Part shown: positions 53,207 through 62,156 of the stretch, in pieces
Numbering within the stretch: position 1 is the first letter of the stretch
Layout of the letters: the number at the start of each line of letters is the position of its first letter
NCBI RefSeq assembly: GCF_019039055.1
Contig: NZ_JAHOPB010000001.1
Span: 2,392,001-2,456,000 of the forward strand
DNA length: 64,000 bases
Source: Reyranella humidisoli
GTDB lineage: Bacteria > Pseudomonadota > Alphaproteobacteria > Reyranellales > Reyranellaceae
Reading direction: 5' to 3'
Translations under genes and position numbers: made by a program
The notes under the pieces: model-generated
The model's input: the letters and a program-made list of their open reading frames with translations, nothing else
Database searches by the model: none
Told to the model about the DNA's origin: nothing

Positions 53207-54139
53207 ATGACGACGCCGTTCAAGGAGATCACCTCGGGCCTCAAGTTCCCGGAGGGGCCGGTGGCCATGCCGGACGGCTCGGTCATCCTGGTCGAGATCG
53301 CGCGCGAGACGCTCACCCGCGTCACGCCGGACGGCAAGCAGCACATCGTCGCGAAGCTGGGCGGCGGCCCGAACGGCGCGGCGATGGGGCCCGGCGGCAA
53401 GATCTACGTGACCAACAATGGCGGCTTCAACTGGATCGAGCGGCCCGACGGCCGCCTGTTCCCGGGCACGCAGCCCGCCTCTTACAAGGGCGGCTCGATC
53501 CAGGTGGTCGATCCCGAGACCGGCAAGTTCGAGACGCTCTACGACAGCTGCGATGGCCGCAAGCTGAACGGGCCGAACGACCTGGTATTCGACGATGCCG
53601 GCGGTTTCTGGTTCACCGACCTCGGCAAGACGCGCGAATACGACAACGATCGCGGCGCCGTCTACTACGCCAAGGCCGACGGCTCGAAGATCGAGCAGAA
53701 GGTGTTTCCGCTGGAGCGCCCCAACGGCTGCGGCCTCTCGCCCGACGGCAAGACGCTCTATGTCGTCGAGACGCCGACGGCCCGCCTCTGGGCCTTCGAT
53801 CTGTCGGCGCCCGGCACCATCAAGGACGCCAACGGCGCCTATCGGGGCGAGAAGGGCCGCGTCGTCACGGGCCTCGGCGGCTACCAGATGTTCGACTCGC
53901 TGGCCGTCGATTCGGCCGGGCACATCTGCGTCGCGACCCTGATCACCGGCGCCGTCTCCGACATCTCGCCCGACGGCCAGTCGGTGACGCAACACAAGTT
54001 GCCGGACCCGATGGTCACCAACGTATGCTTCGGCGGCAAGGACCTGCGCACGGCCTATGCCACTCTTTCGATGACCGGCAAGCTGGTCAGCTTCGAATGG
54101 CCGCGTCCGGGCCTCAAGCTCGAGTATCTGAACAAGTAG
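53207..54139 (+). CDS. SMP-30/gluconolactonase family protein
   Basis: This 310-residue six-bladed beta-propeller hydrolase has the opening LKFPEGPVAMPDGSVILVEI with a metal Glu, then KLNGPNDLVFDDAGGFWFTD with the Asn and Asp ligands, and GCGLSPDGKTLYVVET. Family members open lactones with a divalent metal. It follows the two enoyl-CoA hydratases by 19 bases. It ends just before a T-tailed hairpin. Confidence 0.92.
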   Translation: MTTPFKEITSGLKFPEGPVAMPDGSVILVEIARETLTRVTPDGKQHIVAKLGGGPNGAAMGPGGKIYVTNNGGFNWIERPDGRLFPGTQPASYKGGSIQVVDPETGKFETLYDSCDGRKLNGPNDLVFDDAGGFWFTDLGKTREYDNDRGAVYYAKADGSKIEQKVFPLERPNGCGLSPDGKTLYVVETPTARLWAFDLSAPGTIKDANGAYRGEKGRVVTGLGGYQMFDSLAVDSAGHICVATLITGAVSDISPDGQSVTQHKLPDPMVTNVCFGGKDLRTAYATLSMTGKLVSFEWPRPGLKLEYLNK

Positions 54140-54151
54140 GTACGCCGGGCG

Positions 54152-54177
54152 CGCGCCACTCCCGTGGCGCGTCTTTT
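54152..54177 (+). terminator. Rho-independent terminator after the SMP-30 gene
   Basis: The stem CGCGCCAC / GTGGCGCG with a TCCC loop is followed by TCTTTT. A second hairpin of the same stem (54191-54210) lies just beyond, toward the minus-strand gene. Confidence 0.85.
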
Positions 54178-54190
54178 CGTTGATCCTGAA

Positions 54191-54210
54191 CGCGCCACTG
54201 GAGTGGCGCG
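54191..54210. repeat. Second CGCGCCAC hairpin, near end of the minus-strand MCD gene
   Basis: CGCGCCACTGGAGTGGCGCG is a 9-bp perfect dyad that repeats the stem of the terminator at 54152. It has no T run on either side, so termination is doubtful. Confidence 0.6.
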
Positions 54211-54220
54211 CCCCCGGCAA

Positions 54221-55612
54221 CTACCCCTTCGTCTGCGCCCGCACTTCGCGGCTGGCGACGACCTTGCCAGTGGCGTAGGCCTCGTGGTTGGCGTCGACGT
54301 CGGACAGCTTGTAGCGGTAGTTCACCATCATCGCGTAGGACTGCTTGAAGCCGTTGGCGCTGGTGTCGCCCAGCCAGTTCAGCCGCTCGACGATGGCGCC
54401 GTTGCCGAGATGGAAGTGCGCCACCCGGTCGAGCGCGCGGCCCTTGTCGGTGGCAGTGAGGTAGACGGCGGCGAGGCGCGTCAGGATCGGGCGCAGTGCC
54501 TTGTCGATCGCCGGCACCTCCCACCAGTTCGGCCTCGCCAGCAGCTTGAGGACGGCGGCGGTGCCGTAGGCTTCATCCGTCACCGGTCCCAGCGAGGCGA
54601 TCTCGCTCTGGGTAAGCATCGCATCGCCCTCGGTTTTCGCCCGATGCTCGACATGCTGGCGCAGGCCGGGGATCGGCGAGAGGGTGGCGAAGTCCTTGAT
54701 GTTGGGCAGGTCGCGAGAAAGCTGATCGGCGACGCGCTTGATCAGGAAGTTGCCGAAGCTGATGCCGGCGAGGCCCTGCTGGCAGTTCGAGATCGAGTAG
54801 AAGATCGCGGTGTTGGCGCGCTTGGGATCGTGCGTCTCGTCGCGTGCGTCGAGCAGGCGCTGCACGTTACCCGCCATGCCGTCGACCAGCGCCACCTCGA
54901 CGAAGATCAGCGGCTCGTCGGGCATGCGAGGATGGAAGAAGGCAAAGCAACGGCGGTCCGAATCGAGCCGGTTCTTGAGGTCGCGCCACGAGCGGATCGC
55001 ATGGACCGCCTCGTAGGTGACGAGCTTTTCCAGCAGCGAGGCCGGCGAGCGCCAGTCGATGCGCACGAGATCGAGGAAGGCCACGTCGAACCAGGCGCCG
55101 AGCAGTGAGCGCAGGTCCTCGCTCAGCGCCTTGGCGGCGGCATCGCTCTTGCCCAGCGCCAGCAGCTCGGCGCGCAGGTCGACCACGAATTTCACGCCCT
55201 GCGGCACGCCGACGAATTCGCGCAGCAGCCGCACCGCCGGCGATTCCAGCTCCCGGCGCAGCGCCCGCGCCGGTTCCTTGCTGGCGCGCCATTTCTCGAC
55301 GGTCTTCAGCGCGGCCTCACGCGGCAGGCCATAGTCGCGCGCCAGGGTCAGCAGGAATTTTTTGCGCCCGGCCGGCGACAGCGAGAGGTAGGCCTGTCCC
55401 AGCTCGGCCGCGCGCCCGCGCCGTGCCGTCTCGCCGCCCTTGCCTTCGAGGCAGGCGTCGATGCGGCCCTTGAGCCGCGGAACGTCGTCATCGGGAAGAT
55501 CCGGCCGCAGCGGCGCGCCGACGGCTTCACGCGCGCCGCGCGCGGTATCGACGAAGGCGGTGCGAAGACGTTCGAGGGTACGGTCGACGGTATCGGAGAA
55601 CGGTAGGGCCAT
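54221..55612 (-). CDS. Malonyl-CoA decarboxylase
   Basis: This 463-residue enzyme converts malonyl-CoA to acetyl-CoA and CO2. The N-terminal helical domain is followed by a GNAT-like C-terminal domain. Landmarks include PLIFVEVALVDGMAGNVQRLL, FYSISNCQQGLAGISFGNFL with IKRVADQL, the catalytic Ser segment FATLSPIPGL and the catalytic His in AHFHLGNGAIVERLNWLGD. Length and order match bacterial MCD. It may limit malonyl-CoA supply while acyl-CoA oxidation is active nearby. Confidence 0.95.
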   Translation of the reverse strand: MALPFSDTVDRTLERLRTAFVDTARGAREAVGAPLRPDLPDDDVPRLKGRIDACLEGKGGETARRGRAAELGQAYLSLSPAGRKKFLLTLARDYGLPREAALKTVEKWRASKEPARALRRELESPAVRLLREFVGVPQGVKFVVDLRAELLALGKSDAAAKALSEDLRSLLGAWFDVAFLDLVRIDWRSPASLLEKLVTYEAVHAIRSWRDLKNRLDSDRRCFAFFHPRMPDEPLIFVEVALVDGMAGNVQRLLDARDETHDPKRANTAIFYSISNCQQGLAGISFGNFLIKRVADQLSRDLPNIKDFATLSPIPGLRQHVEHRAKTEGDAMLTQSEIASLGPVTDEAYGTAAVLKLLARPNWWEVPAIDKALRPILTRLAAVYLTATDKGRALDRVAHFHLGNGAIVERLNWLGDTSANGFKQSYAMMVNYRYKLSDVDANHEAYATGKVVASREVRAQTKG

Positions 55613-55712
55613 GCCTGGATTATGTCACAGCAAACGTGTCACTCCAGTGGCGGCACATGAACGTGCCTTTACCAGAAATTTGATCCGTCGTTTCATGGTT
55701 TGCATCTTCATG

Positions 55713-55740
55713 TTCCTCTCCCCCTAGCGGGGGAGAGGAG
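55713..55740. repeat. Half copy of repeat family C
   Basis: TTCCTCTCCCCCTAGCGGGG-GAGAGGAG is a hairpin in the gap between the DNA glycosylase stop and the malonyl-CoA decarboxylase start. Confidence 0.8.
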
Positions 55741-55753
55741 TTTGAAAGTGTAG

Positions 55754-56392
55754 TCACGCGGGCGGCTGATCCAGCACGCGCCACAGATACCAGCTGGCGA
55801 CCGTGCGATAGGGGCGCCACTTCTCGCCGGCTTTCTCCAGCGCCTTCGGCGACGGCAGCGCACGTTTCCTGAACGCTTTCGCATAGGCCTTGCGCAGGCT
55901 GTAGTCGTCGAGCGGCAGGATGTCGGGGCGGCCCAGCCGGAACATCATGAACATCTCGGCGCTCCAGCGCCCGATGCCGCGCACCTTCACGAGACGCTCG
56001 ATCAGTTCGGCGTCGGCAATCCCATGTGCCTCGTCGAGCGTCGGCAGTTCGCCGCTGTCGACGCGGCGCGCGAGGTCCTGCACCGCCAGCACCTTGGCGC
56101 GCGACAGGCCGCAGCCGCGCAGATGCTCGTCCGGCGTCTTCAGAATGTGGCGCGGCGTGAAGCCATCGGTCGCCCTGGGATAGAGCGCCTCGACCCGGCC
56201 GTAGATCGTAGCGGCCGCCTTGTTGGAAAGCTGCTGGTAGACGATGGCTTCGGCCAACGAGCCGAACAGGCTGCGCGAGACCTTGAGCTGCATGCGGAAC
56301 GGGCCGACGGCTTCGATGATTGCCGCCAGCGCCGGGTCGGCTTCCTTGAGATGCGCGACGGCTTTTGCCGGCTTGAACGGAAATCCCGTCAT
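55754..56392 (-). CDS. DNA-3-methyladenine glycosylase II-like (HhH-GPD)
   Basis: This 212-residue base-excision enzyme of the AlkA-like HhH-GPD superfamily has the helix-hairpin-helix LVKVRGIGRWSAEMFMMF and the catalytic Asp in DILPLDDYSLRKAY. The N-terminal part includes EAIVYQQLSNKAAATIYGR. It would remove alkylated purines. Its ATG overlaps the stop of the upstream ogt gene by four bases, coupling two alkylation-repair activities. Confidence 0.94.
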   Translation of the reverse strand: MTGFPFKPAKAVAHLKEADPALAAIIEAVGPFRMQLKVSRSLFGSLAEAIVYQQLSNKAAATIYGRVEALYPRATDGFTPRHILKTPDEHLRGCGLSRAKVLAVQDLARRVDSGELPTLDEAHGIADAELIERLVKVRGIGRWSAEMFMMFRLGRPDILPLDDYSLRKAYAKAFRKRALPSPKALEKAGEKWRPYRTVASWYLWRVLDQPPA

Positions 56393-56940
56393 CGGGCCGC
56401 GAAGAGGGGACCCGCGCCGACTTCGGGCGCACCCTCGATCTCCAGCATGCGCCGCTTGGTCGAGACGCCGCCATTGGCCGAGAAGCCGCCCATCTTGCCG
56501 TCGGCACCCAGCACGCGATGGCAGGGTACGATGATGGCGACCGGGTTCTTGCCCAGCGCCTGGCCGACCTCGCGCGATTCGTGCGGCACGCCCAGGCGCC
56601 TCGCGATCTCGCCATAGGTCATGGTGTGGCCGGGCGGGATCGTGCGTGCCACCTCGTAGACCTTGCGGTGGAACTCGGGCGCGGCCTCGAGGTCGAGCGG
56701 GATGTCAGCGAGATCGACGGTGCCGCCCGCCAGCAGCGCCTGCACGCGGTCGAGCGCGCGCTGCACGCCGGCCGGCACCGACGCGGCCTCGACTGCGTCG
56801 GGCCAGCGCCGCTTCACGCGGGCGCGCGTCGCGACCGGCGTCGGCTCGGGAAGCTGCAGGCCGGTGATGCCGCGACCGCTCCAGGCGATGGCGCAGATGC
56901 CGATCGGCGTGTCGAACAAAGCGAAACCTGGGGCGCTCAT
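56389..56940 (-). CDS. ogt: Methylated-DNA-protein cysteine methyltransferase
   Basis: This 183-residue suicide repair protein takes alkyl groups from O6-alkylguanine. The acceptor Cys is in IIVPCHRVLG, followed by GGFSANGGVSTKRRMLEIEG. The helix-turn-helix segment is TYGEIARRLGVP. No Ada-type N-terminal domain is present. It forms a two-gene unit with the alkA-like gene. Confidence 0.95.
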   Translation of the reverse strand: MSAPGFALFDTPIGICAIAWSGRGITGLQLPEPTPVATRARVKRRWPDAVEAASVPAGVQRALDRVQALLAGGTVDLADIPLDLEAAPEFHRKVYEVARTIPPGHTMTYGEIARRLGVPHESREVGQALGKNPVAIIVPCHRVLGADGKMGGFSANGGVSTKRRMLEIEGAPEVGAGPLFAAR

Positions 56941-56997
56941 GGACTCCGATCCTTCTACCTAACCGGTAATCCCGTCAAGTCGAGTGTTCACAGGCCG

Positions 56998-57015
56998 TCG
57001 TCATCAAACTGGCAC
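56998..57015 (+). promoter_or_regulatory. Candidate Pho box upstream of btaA
   Basis: TCGTCAT, 4 bases (CAAA), and CTGGCAC resemble two CTGTCAT half sites at the 11-base period of a PhoB box, each matching in 5 of 7 positions. It lies about 50 bases before the btaA start. Betaine-lipid genes are phosphate-starvation induced in rhizobia, which makes the location suggestive, not proven. Confidence 0.3.
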
Positions 57016-57063
57016 CGACCGGGACTAGCCTCGGCTCGTCGATGTAAAGCCGGAGTCGATGGG

Positions 57064-58296
57064 TTGATCTATCCGCGGGCCGAGAGTCATTCGCTGCTGA
57101 AGCAGGCGGTGCGCCGCCACAAGGTCATGTCCCGCGAGGGGCTGCTGGAGAAGCTGTTCGAGCGGTTGTTCAGGGGCCTGGTCTACGCCCAGATCTGGGA
57201 AGATCCCGAGATCGACATGGACGCGATGGCGCTGACGCCGGACTGCCATGTCGTCGCGATCGCGTCGGGCGGCTGCAACGTCCTGTCCTATCTCACCGCA
57301 AGTCCGGCTCGCATCACCGCCGTCGATCTCAGTCGTGCCCATGTCGCGCTGAATCGGCTGAAGCTCACGGCGGCGCAGCGGTTGCCATCCTGGTCGGACT
57401 ATTACCGCTTCTTCGGCGCCGCAGACTCAGGCGCCAACCCACGTGCCTACGATCGGGAGATCGCGCCGCACCTCGATGCCGAGAGCCGCGCCTACTGGGA
57501 AGGCCGCAGCCTGCAGCAGGGCGGGCGTCGGCGCATCTCGATCTTCGCGCGCAACGCCTATCGCCACGGCGTGCTCGGCCGCTTCATCGGCCTCGCCCAT
57601 GTCGCCGCCCGCGCCTATGGCGTGGACCTGCGCGAGCTGCTTGTCGCGCGCACCCTGGACGGGCAGCGACGCTACTTCGACAGCGTGCTCGCGCCGCTGT
57701 TCGACAAGGCGGCGGTGCGTTGGGTCACCTCCAATCGCCTCTCGCTCTACGGGCTCGGCATTCCGCCGGCGCAGTACGCGGCGCTGGCCGGTAGCCGGGA
57801 CATGGGCTCCGTCCTGCGCGACCGGGTCCAGCGGCTGGCCTGCGGCTTCAGCCTTTCCGAGAACTACTTCGCCTGGCAGGCGTTCGGCCGCGCCTATGCG
57901 CCCGACGCAAGCGGTCCGCTGCCGCCCTATCTGCGTGAGGGCAACTTCCCTGCGGTGCGCCGCGGCGCGGCGAGCGTCGAGGTACTCAACCGCTCGGTGA
58001 CGGACTATCTCGCCGCCAGCCCCGCCGCCTCTCGCGACCGTTACGTGCTGCTCGACGCGCAGGACTGGATGACCGACGTCCAGCTCAACGCGCTGTGGAA
58101 CGAGATCACGCGCACCGCGCGGCCGGGCGCGCGCGTGATCTTCCGCACCGCCGCCGGGCCCTCGCTGCTGCCGGGCCGCGTCGCGCCGGCGCTGCTCGAC
58201 CAGTGGCACTACGAGGCCGAAGCCTCGCGCGCCTTCACCGCGCGCGACCGGTCGGCGATCTACGGCGGCTTCCATCTCTATGTGCTGAAGCCGTGA
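57064..58296 (+). CDS. btaA: S-adenosylmethionine:diacylglycerol 3-amino-3-carboxypropyl transferase (BtaA)
   Basis: This 410-residue DUF3419 protein makes diacylglyceryl-homoserine, the first step of betaine-lipid (DGTS) synthesis. Landmarks are LVYAQIWEDPEIDMDAM, VVAIASGGCNVLSYL with the SAM site, ITAVDLSRAHVALNRLK, SLYGLGIPPAQY and LLDAQDWMTD. The start is a TTG at 57064 with GGAG eight bases upstream; an ATG at 57127 would cut into the conserved part. Its TGA overlaps the GTG of btaB. Confidence 0.92.
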   Translation: MIYPRAESHSLLKQAVRRHKVMSREGLLEKLFERLFRGLVYAQIWEDPEIDMDAMALTPDCHVVAIASGGCNVLSYLTASPARITAVDLSRAHVALNRLKLTAAQRLPSWSDYYRFFGAADSGANPRAYDREIAPHLDAESRAYWEGRSLQQGGRRRISIFARNAYRHGVLGRFIGLAHVAARAYGVDLRELLVARTLDGQRRYFDSVLAPLFDKAAVRWVTSNRLSLYGLGIPPAQYAALAGSRDMGSVLRDRVQRLACGFSLSENYFAWQAFGRAYAPDASGPLPPYLREGNFPAVRRGAASVEVLNRSVTDYLAASPAASRDRYVLLDAQDWMTDVQLNALWNEITRTARPGARVIFRTAAGPSLLPGRVAPALLDQWHYEAEASRAFTARDRSAIYGGFHLYVLKP

Positions 58297-58949
58297 GTGC
58301 AACGCTCGTCCATGCCGGCCTGATGGACCGGATCTATCGTCGCCAGCGTCACGTCTATGATCTCAGCCGCAAGTACTACCTGCTGGGGCGGGACCGGCTG
58401 ATCGAGGGCCTGGATCCGCCGGCCGGCGGCCGCGTGCTGGAGATCGGCTGCGGCACCGCGCGCAACCTGATTGCCGTGGCTCATCGTCATCCCGCCGCGC
58501 CGTTGTTCGGCATCGATCTTTCGCGGGAGATGCTCGACACGGCGCGACGGCGGGTCGAACGGGAAGGGCTCGCGGGACGCATTCGCCTCGCCCACGCCGA
58601 CGCCACGCGCTTCGATCCGGCGCTTCTGTTCGGTGTGCCGGCCTTCTCGCGCATCTTCTTCTCCTACACCCTGTCGATGATCCCGGAATGGGAGAGGGCG
58701 CTCGCCCAGTCGGTGCTCTGGCTCAAGCCGGGCGGGGAGCTGCATATCGTCGATTTCGGCGGCCAGGAGCGGCTGCCACGCTGGTTCCGCGGCGGCTTGC
58801 GCCGCTGGCTGGCGACATTCCACGTCAGGCCTCGCGATGGGCTGGAGACGGCCTTGGCGCGGCTGCCCGGCGGGATTGAGGTCCACACCTTCGAACGGCC
58901 CCATCGCGGCTACGCCCAGTACGCCGTCTGCAGCCGCCTCCCCGTCTAA
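58293..58949 (+). CDS. btaB: Diacylglyceryl-homoserine N-methyltransferase (BtaB)
   Basis: This 218-residue SAM methyltransferase adds three methyl groups to diacylglyceryl-homoserine, giving DGTS. It opens with YDLSRKYYLLGRDRLIEGL and has the SAM motif VLEIGCGTARNLIAVAH and DLSREMLDTAR. The later stretch FFSYTLSMIPEWERAL is typical of BtaB. The GTG start sits in GTGA with the btaA stop, so both halves of the pathway are co-translated. Confidence 0.92.
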   Translation: MSATLVHAGLMDRIYRRQRHVYDLSRKYYLLGRDRLIEGLDPPAGGRVLEIGCGTARNLIAVAHRHPAAPLFGIDLSREMLDTARRRVEREGLAGRIRLAHADATRFDPALLFGVPAFSRIFFSYTLSMIPEWERALAQSVLWLKPGGELHIVDFGGQERLPRWFRGGLRRWLATFHVRPRDGLETALARLPGGIEVHTFERPHRGYAQYAVCSRLPV

Positions 58950-59056
58950 AGACACATAACCCCTCTGCCCCAGGGGCATTGGCAGGGCCATTGGCAAGCG
59001 GCCGTGGCCGGTGCTAACCCGACAGCAACGATTTGCTGAGTCCGGGAGTACCCAAG

Positions 59057-60259
59057 ATGACCGAAGCCTTCATTTGCGACGCAATCCGCACCCCCGTCGG
59101 CCGCTACAACGGCGGCCTGGGTGCCATGAGGGTCGACGATCTCGCCGCCCATCCGATCAAGGCGCTGATGCAGCGCAATGCCAATGTCGACTGGGGCTCG
59201 GTCGACGACGTGATCTATGGCTGCGTGAACCAGGCCGGCGAGGACAATCGCAACGTCGCGCGCATGGCGGGCCTGCTGGCCGGCCTGCCGGTCGAGGTGG
59301 CCGGCGCTACCGTGAACCGCCTGTGCGGCTCGGGCCTCGAAGCGGCCGGCCACGCCGCTCGCGCCGTGAAGCTGGGCGAAGCCGACCTGATGATCGCTGG
59401 CGGCGTCGAGGGCATGACCCGCTCGCCCTACGTGATGGGCAAGCCCGAGGGCGCCTTCGACCGGTCGATGAAGCTCGAGGACACGGTGCTGGGCTGGCGC
59501 TTCGTCAATCCGCGCATGAAGGCGGCCTATGGCGTCGACCCGATGGGCCAGACCGCCGAGAACGTCGCCACCGAGCACCAGATCAGCCGCACCGACCAGG
59601 ATGCCTTCGCCTATCGCAGCCAGCGCCGCTGCAAGGCGGCCCAGGACCGCGGCTTCTTCGAGAGGGAAATCGTCAAGGTCTGCGTGAAGAAGGGCAAGAC
59701 CGAGGTGATCGTCGAGAAGGACGAGCATCCGCGCGGCGACACCACGATGGAGACGCTGTCCAAGCTTTCCGCGGCGTTCCGCGACGGCGGCTCGGTGACG
59801 GCCGGCAACTCGTCGGGCCTGAACGACGGCGCCTGCGCCATGATCATCGCCTCGGAAGCCGCCGCCCGCGCCAACGGCCTGACGCCGCGCGCCCGCATCC
59901 TGGGCACCGTGTCGGCCGGCGTGCCGCCGCGCGTCATGGGCATCGGCCCGGTGCCGGCGACTCAGAAGCTGCTGGCCAAGCTCGGCATGACCATCGGCGA
60001 TTTCGACACGATCGAACTCAACGAGGCGTTCGCCGCCCAGGCGCTGGCCGTGCTGCGCCAACTCGGCCTCAGCGACGACGCCGAGCAGGTGAACCCCAAT
60101 GGCGGTGCGATTGCGCTCGGCCATCCGCTGGGCGCCTCGGGCGGACGCCTGATGATCACCGCGCTGAACCAGCTCGAGGCCACCGGCGGCAAGCGCGCGC
60201 TCGCCACCATGTGCATCGGCGTCGGCCAGGGCATCGCGCTGGCGCTGGAGCGGGTTTGA
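59057..60259 (+). CDS. pcaF: Acetyl-CoA acyltransferase, 3-oxoadipyl-CoA thiolase type
   Basis: This 400-residue thiolase has the nucleophile Cys in TVNRLCGSGLEAAGHAA, His in ELNEAFAAQALAVLRQLG, and the second Cys in LATMCIGVGQGIA. RYNGGLGAMRVDDLAAHPI near the start and SVTAGNSSGLNDGACAM are those of the PcaF/PaaJ thiolases that cleave 3-oxoadipyl-CoA. No other aromatic-degradation gene is adjacent, so another beta-ketoacyl-CoA substrate is possible. The ATG at 59057 follows GGGAG. Confidence 0.88.
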   Translation: MTEAFICDAIRTPVGRYNGGLGAMRVDDLAAHPIKALMQRNANVDWGSVDDVIYGCVNQAGEDNRNVARMAGLLAGLPVEVAGATVNRLCGSGLEAAGHAARAVKLGEADLMIAGGVEGMTRSPYVMGKPEGAFDRSMKLEDTVLGWRFVNPRMKAAYGVDPMGQTAENVATEHQISRTDQDAFAYRSQRRCKAAQDRGFFEREIVKVCVKKGKTEVIVEKDEHPRGDTTMETLSKLSAAFRDGGSVTAGNSSGLNDGACAMIIASEAAARANGLTPRARILGTVSAGVPPRVMGIGPVPATQKLLAKLGMTIGDFDTIELNEAFAAQALAVLRQLGLSDDAEQVNPNGGAIALGHPLGASGGRLMITALNQLEATGGKRALATMCIGVGQGIALALERV

Positions 60260-60288
60260 GGTCGAGCCGTACTGACGTCTCATTCAGA

Positions 60289-60382
60289 CTCCTCTCCCCC
60301 GATAGGGGGAGAGGCTGGGTGAGGGGGCGACGCACCGCCTGTAACCCCCTCACCTAACCTCTCCCCCTAACGGGGGAGAGGA
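60289..60382. repeat. Dispersed inverted repeat, family C, copy 3
   Basis: ACTCCTCTCCCCCGATAGGG-GGAGAGGCTGGGTGAGGGG and CCCCCTCACCTAACCTCTCC-CCCTAACGGGGGAGAGGA form the family dyad. It fills the gap between the convergent thiolase and pncA genes. Confidence 0.88.
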
Positions 60383-60395
60383 ATATGAAAAAGCT

Positions 60396-61004
60396 TTATG
60401 CGGTGGCGTTCAGATTGATCCCCGCGCGGCGCATGTCGCTCATCATGCGCTTGCGGCTGTCGTCGAGGTCGATGGCGGCGGTCGCCTCGACCACCACGGC
60501 GACGTCGAAGCCCGCCTGGCGCGCGTCGATCGCCGACCAGGCGACGCAGTAGTCGAGCGCGAGACCGCAGAAGACCAGCTTCGTGAAGCCGCGCGCCTTC
60601 AGGTAGCCGTCGAGGCCGGTGCGCGTCATGCGGTCGTTCTCGCGGAACGCCGAGTAGGAATCGATGCCGGTGTGATAGCCCTTGCGCACGATCATCTGCG
60701 CCTTGGTGACATTGAGTTCGGGGTGGAAGTCCGCGCCGGGGGTGCCCTGCACGCAATGGTCCGGCCACAGCGTCTGCTCGCCGTAGGGAAAGCGCATACT
60801 GGAGAAGGGCTCCGCGCCCTCCCATGAACTGGCAAAGGAAGCGTGGCCGGCAGGATGCCAGTCCTGCGTCAGCACGACATGGTCGTGGCGGCCGATCAGG
60901 CGGTTGACCAGCGGGACGACCGCATGGGCGCCGGCGACGGCCAATGCGCCGCCTTCGCAGAAATCGTTCTGCACGTCGACCACGACCAGGGCCTCGTTCG
61001 GCAT
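60396..61004 (-). CDS. pncA: Nicotinamidase/pyrazinamidase
   Basis: This 202-residue isochorismatase-fold amidase turns nicotinamide into nicotinate in NAD salvage. Catalytic Asp is in VVDVQNDFCEGGALAV, the metal-binding His pair in QDWHPAGHASF, Lys in IVRKGYHTGIDSYSAF and Cys in FCGLALDYCVAWSA. Length and motifs fit PncA throughout. Confidence 0.95.
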   Translation of the reverse strand: MPNEALVVVDVQNDFCEGGALAVAGAHAVVPLVNRLIGRHDHVVLTQDWHPAGHASFASSWEGAEPFSSMRFPYGEQTLWPDHCVQGTPGADFHPELNVTKAQMIVRKGYHTGIDSYSAFRENDRMTRTGLDGYLKARGFTKLVFCGLALDYCVAWSAIDARQAGFDVAVVVEATAAIDLDDSRKRMMSDMRRAGINLNATA

Positions 61005-61028
61005 CCGTTACGCTCCGTCACTGTGCCG

Positions 61029-62156
61029 CTATTGAATTGGGGGTATGTCGCCCAGCGCCTGGTCGCGTTCGAACGACGCGATCCAGGTGTCCAGGGTCTT
61101 GCTTTCGATGGCGCCGCGCAGGCCGCGCATCACGTCCTGATAATATTGAAGGTTGTGCCAGGTGAGCAGCATCGCGCCCAGGATCTCGTCGGCGCGGATG
61201 AGGTGATGCAGGTAGGCGCGGCTGTGATGCGTGCAGGCCGGGCAGGCGCAGTGCTCGTCGATCGGCCGCGGATCGTCGCGGTGGCGCGCGTTGCGCAGGT
61301 TGATCTCGCCACGCCGCGTGAAGCCCTGCGCCGTGCGGCCCGACCGCGTCGGCATCACGCAGTCGAACATGTCGATGCCGCGCTTCACCGCGCCCACGAT
61401 GTCACCCGGCCGGCCGACGCCCATCAGGTAGCGCGGCCGGTTGGCCGGCAGCATCGGGACCGTGTAGTCGAGGGTCCCGAACATCAGCTCCTGGCCCTCG
61501 CCGACGGCGAGGCCGCCCACGGCGTAGCCGTCGAAGCCGATATCGATCAGCGCCTTCGCACTCTCCGCGCGCAGTTCGGGGAAGACGCTGCCCTGCACGA
61601 TGCCGAACAGGCCGTAGCCCGGGCGCTTGACGAAGGCGCGCCGCCCGCGCTCGGCCCATTTCATGGAGAGCCGCATCGAGAAGGCGGCTTCCGGCTCCTC
61701 GGCCGGCCAGCTCGTGCACTCGTCGAACGACATGGTGATGTCGGCATCGAGCAGGCGCTGGATCTCGATCGAGCTTTCCGGCGTCAGCCGGTGCTGCGAG
61801 CCGTCCTTGGGCGAGCGGAACGTCACGCCGTCGGGATCGAGCTTGCGCAGCTCCTTGAGCGACATCACCTGGAAGCCGCCGGAGTCGGTCAGGATCGGGC
61901 CCGGCCAGTTCATGAACTTGTGCAGTCCGCCAAGCGCAGCGACGCGCTCGGCGCCCGGCCGCAGCATCAGGTGGAAGGTGTTGCCCAGCACGATCTCCGC
62001 GCCGGTCTCGGCGACCGACTGCGGCAGCATCGCCTTCACGGTGCCCGCCGTGCCGACGGGCATGAAGGCAGGCGTCTCGATCGTGCCGTGGGCGGTGGTG
62101 ATCCGGCCGCGACGGGCGGCGCCGTCGCTGCCCAGCAATTCGTAGGAAAGGCTCAT
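61029..62156 (-). CDS. tgt: tRNA-guanine transglycosylase
   Basis: This 375-residue enzyme exchanges guanine for preQ1 at the wobble position of certain tRNAs. Visible are [32 protein letters not shown] with the catalytic Asp, [24 protein letters not shown] and the zinc-site [17 protein letters not shown]. Its ATG overlaps the queA stop by four bases. queA is the next step in queuosine synthesis. Confidence 0.97.
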   Translation of the reverse strand: MSLSYELLGSDGAARRGRITTAHGTIETPAFMPVGTAGTVKAMLPQSVAETGAEIVLGNTFHLMLRPGAERVAALGGLHKFMNWPGPILTDSGGFQVMSLKELRKLDPDGVTFRSPKDGSQHRLTPESSIEIQRLLDADITMSFDECTSWPAEEPEAAFSMRLSMKWAERGRRAFVKRPGYGLFGIVQGSVFPELRAESAKALIDIGFDGYAVGGLAVGEGQELMFGTLDYTVPMLPANRPRYLMGVGRPGDIVGAVKRGIDMFDCVMPTRSGRTAQGFTRRGEINLRNARHRDDPRPIDEHCACPACTHHSRAYLHHLIRADEILGAMLLTWHNLQYYQDVMRGLRGAIESKTLDTWIASFERDQALGDIPPIQ

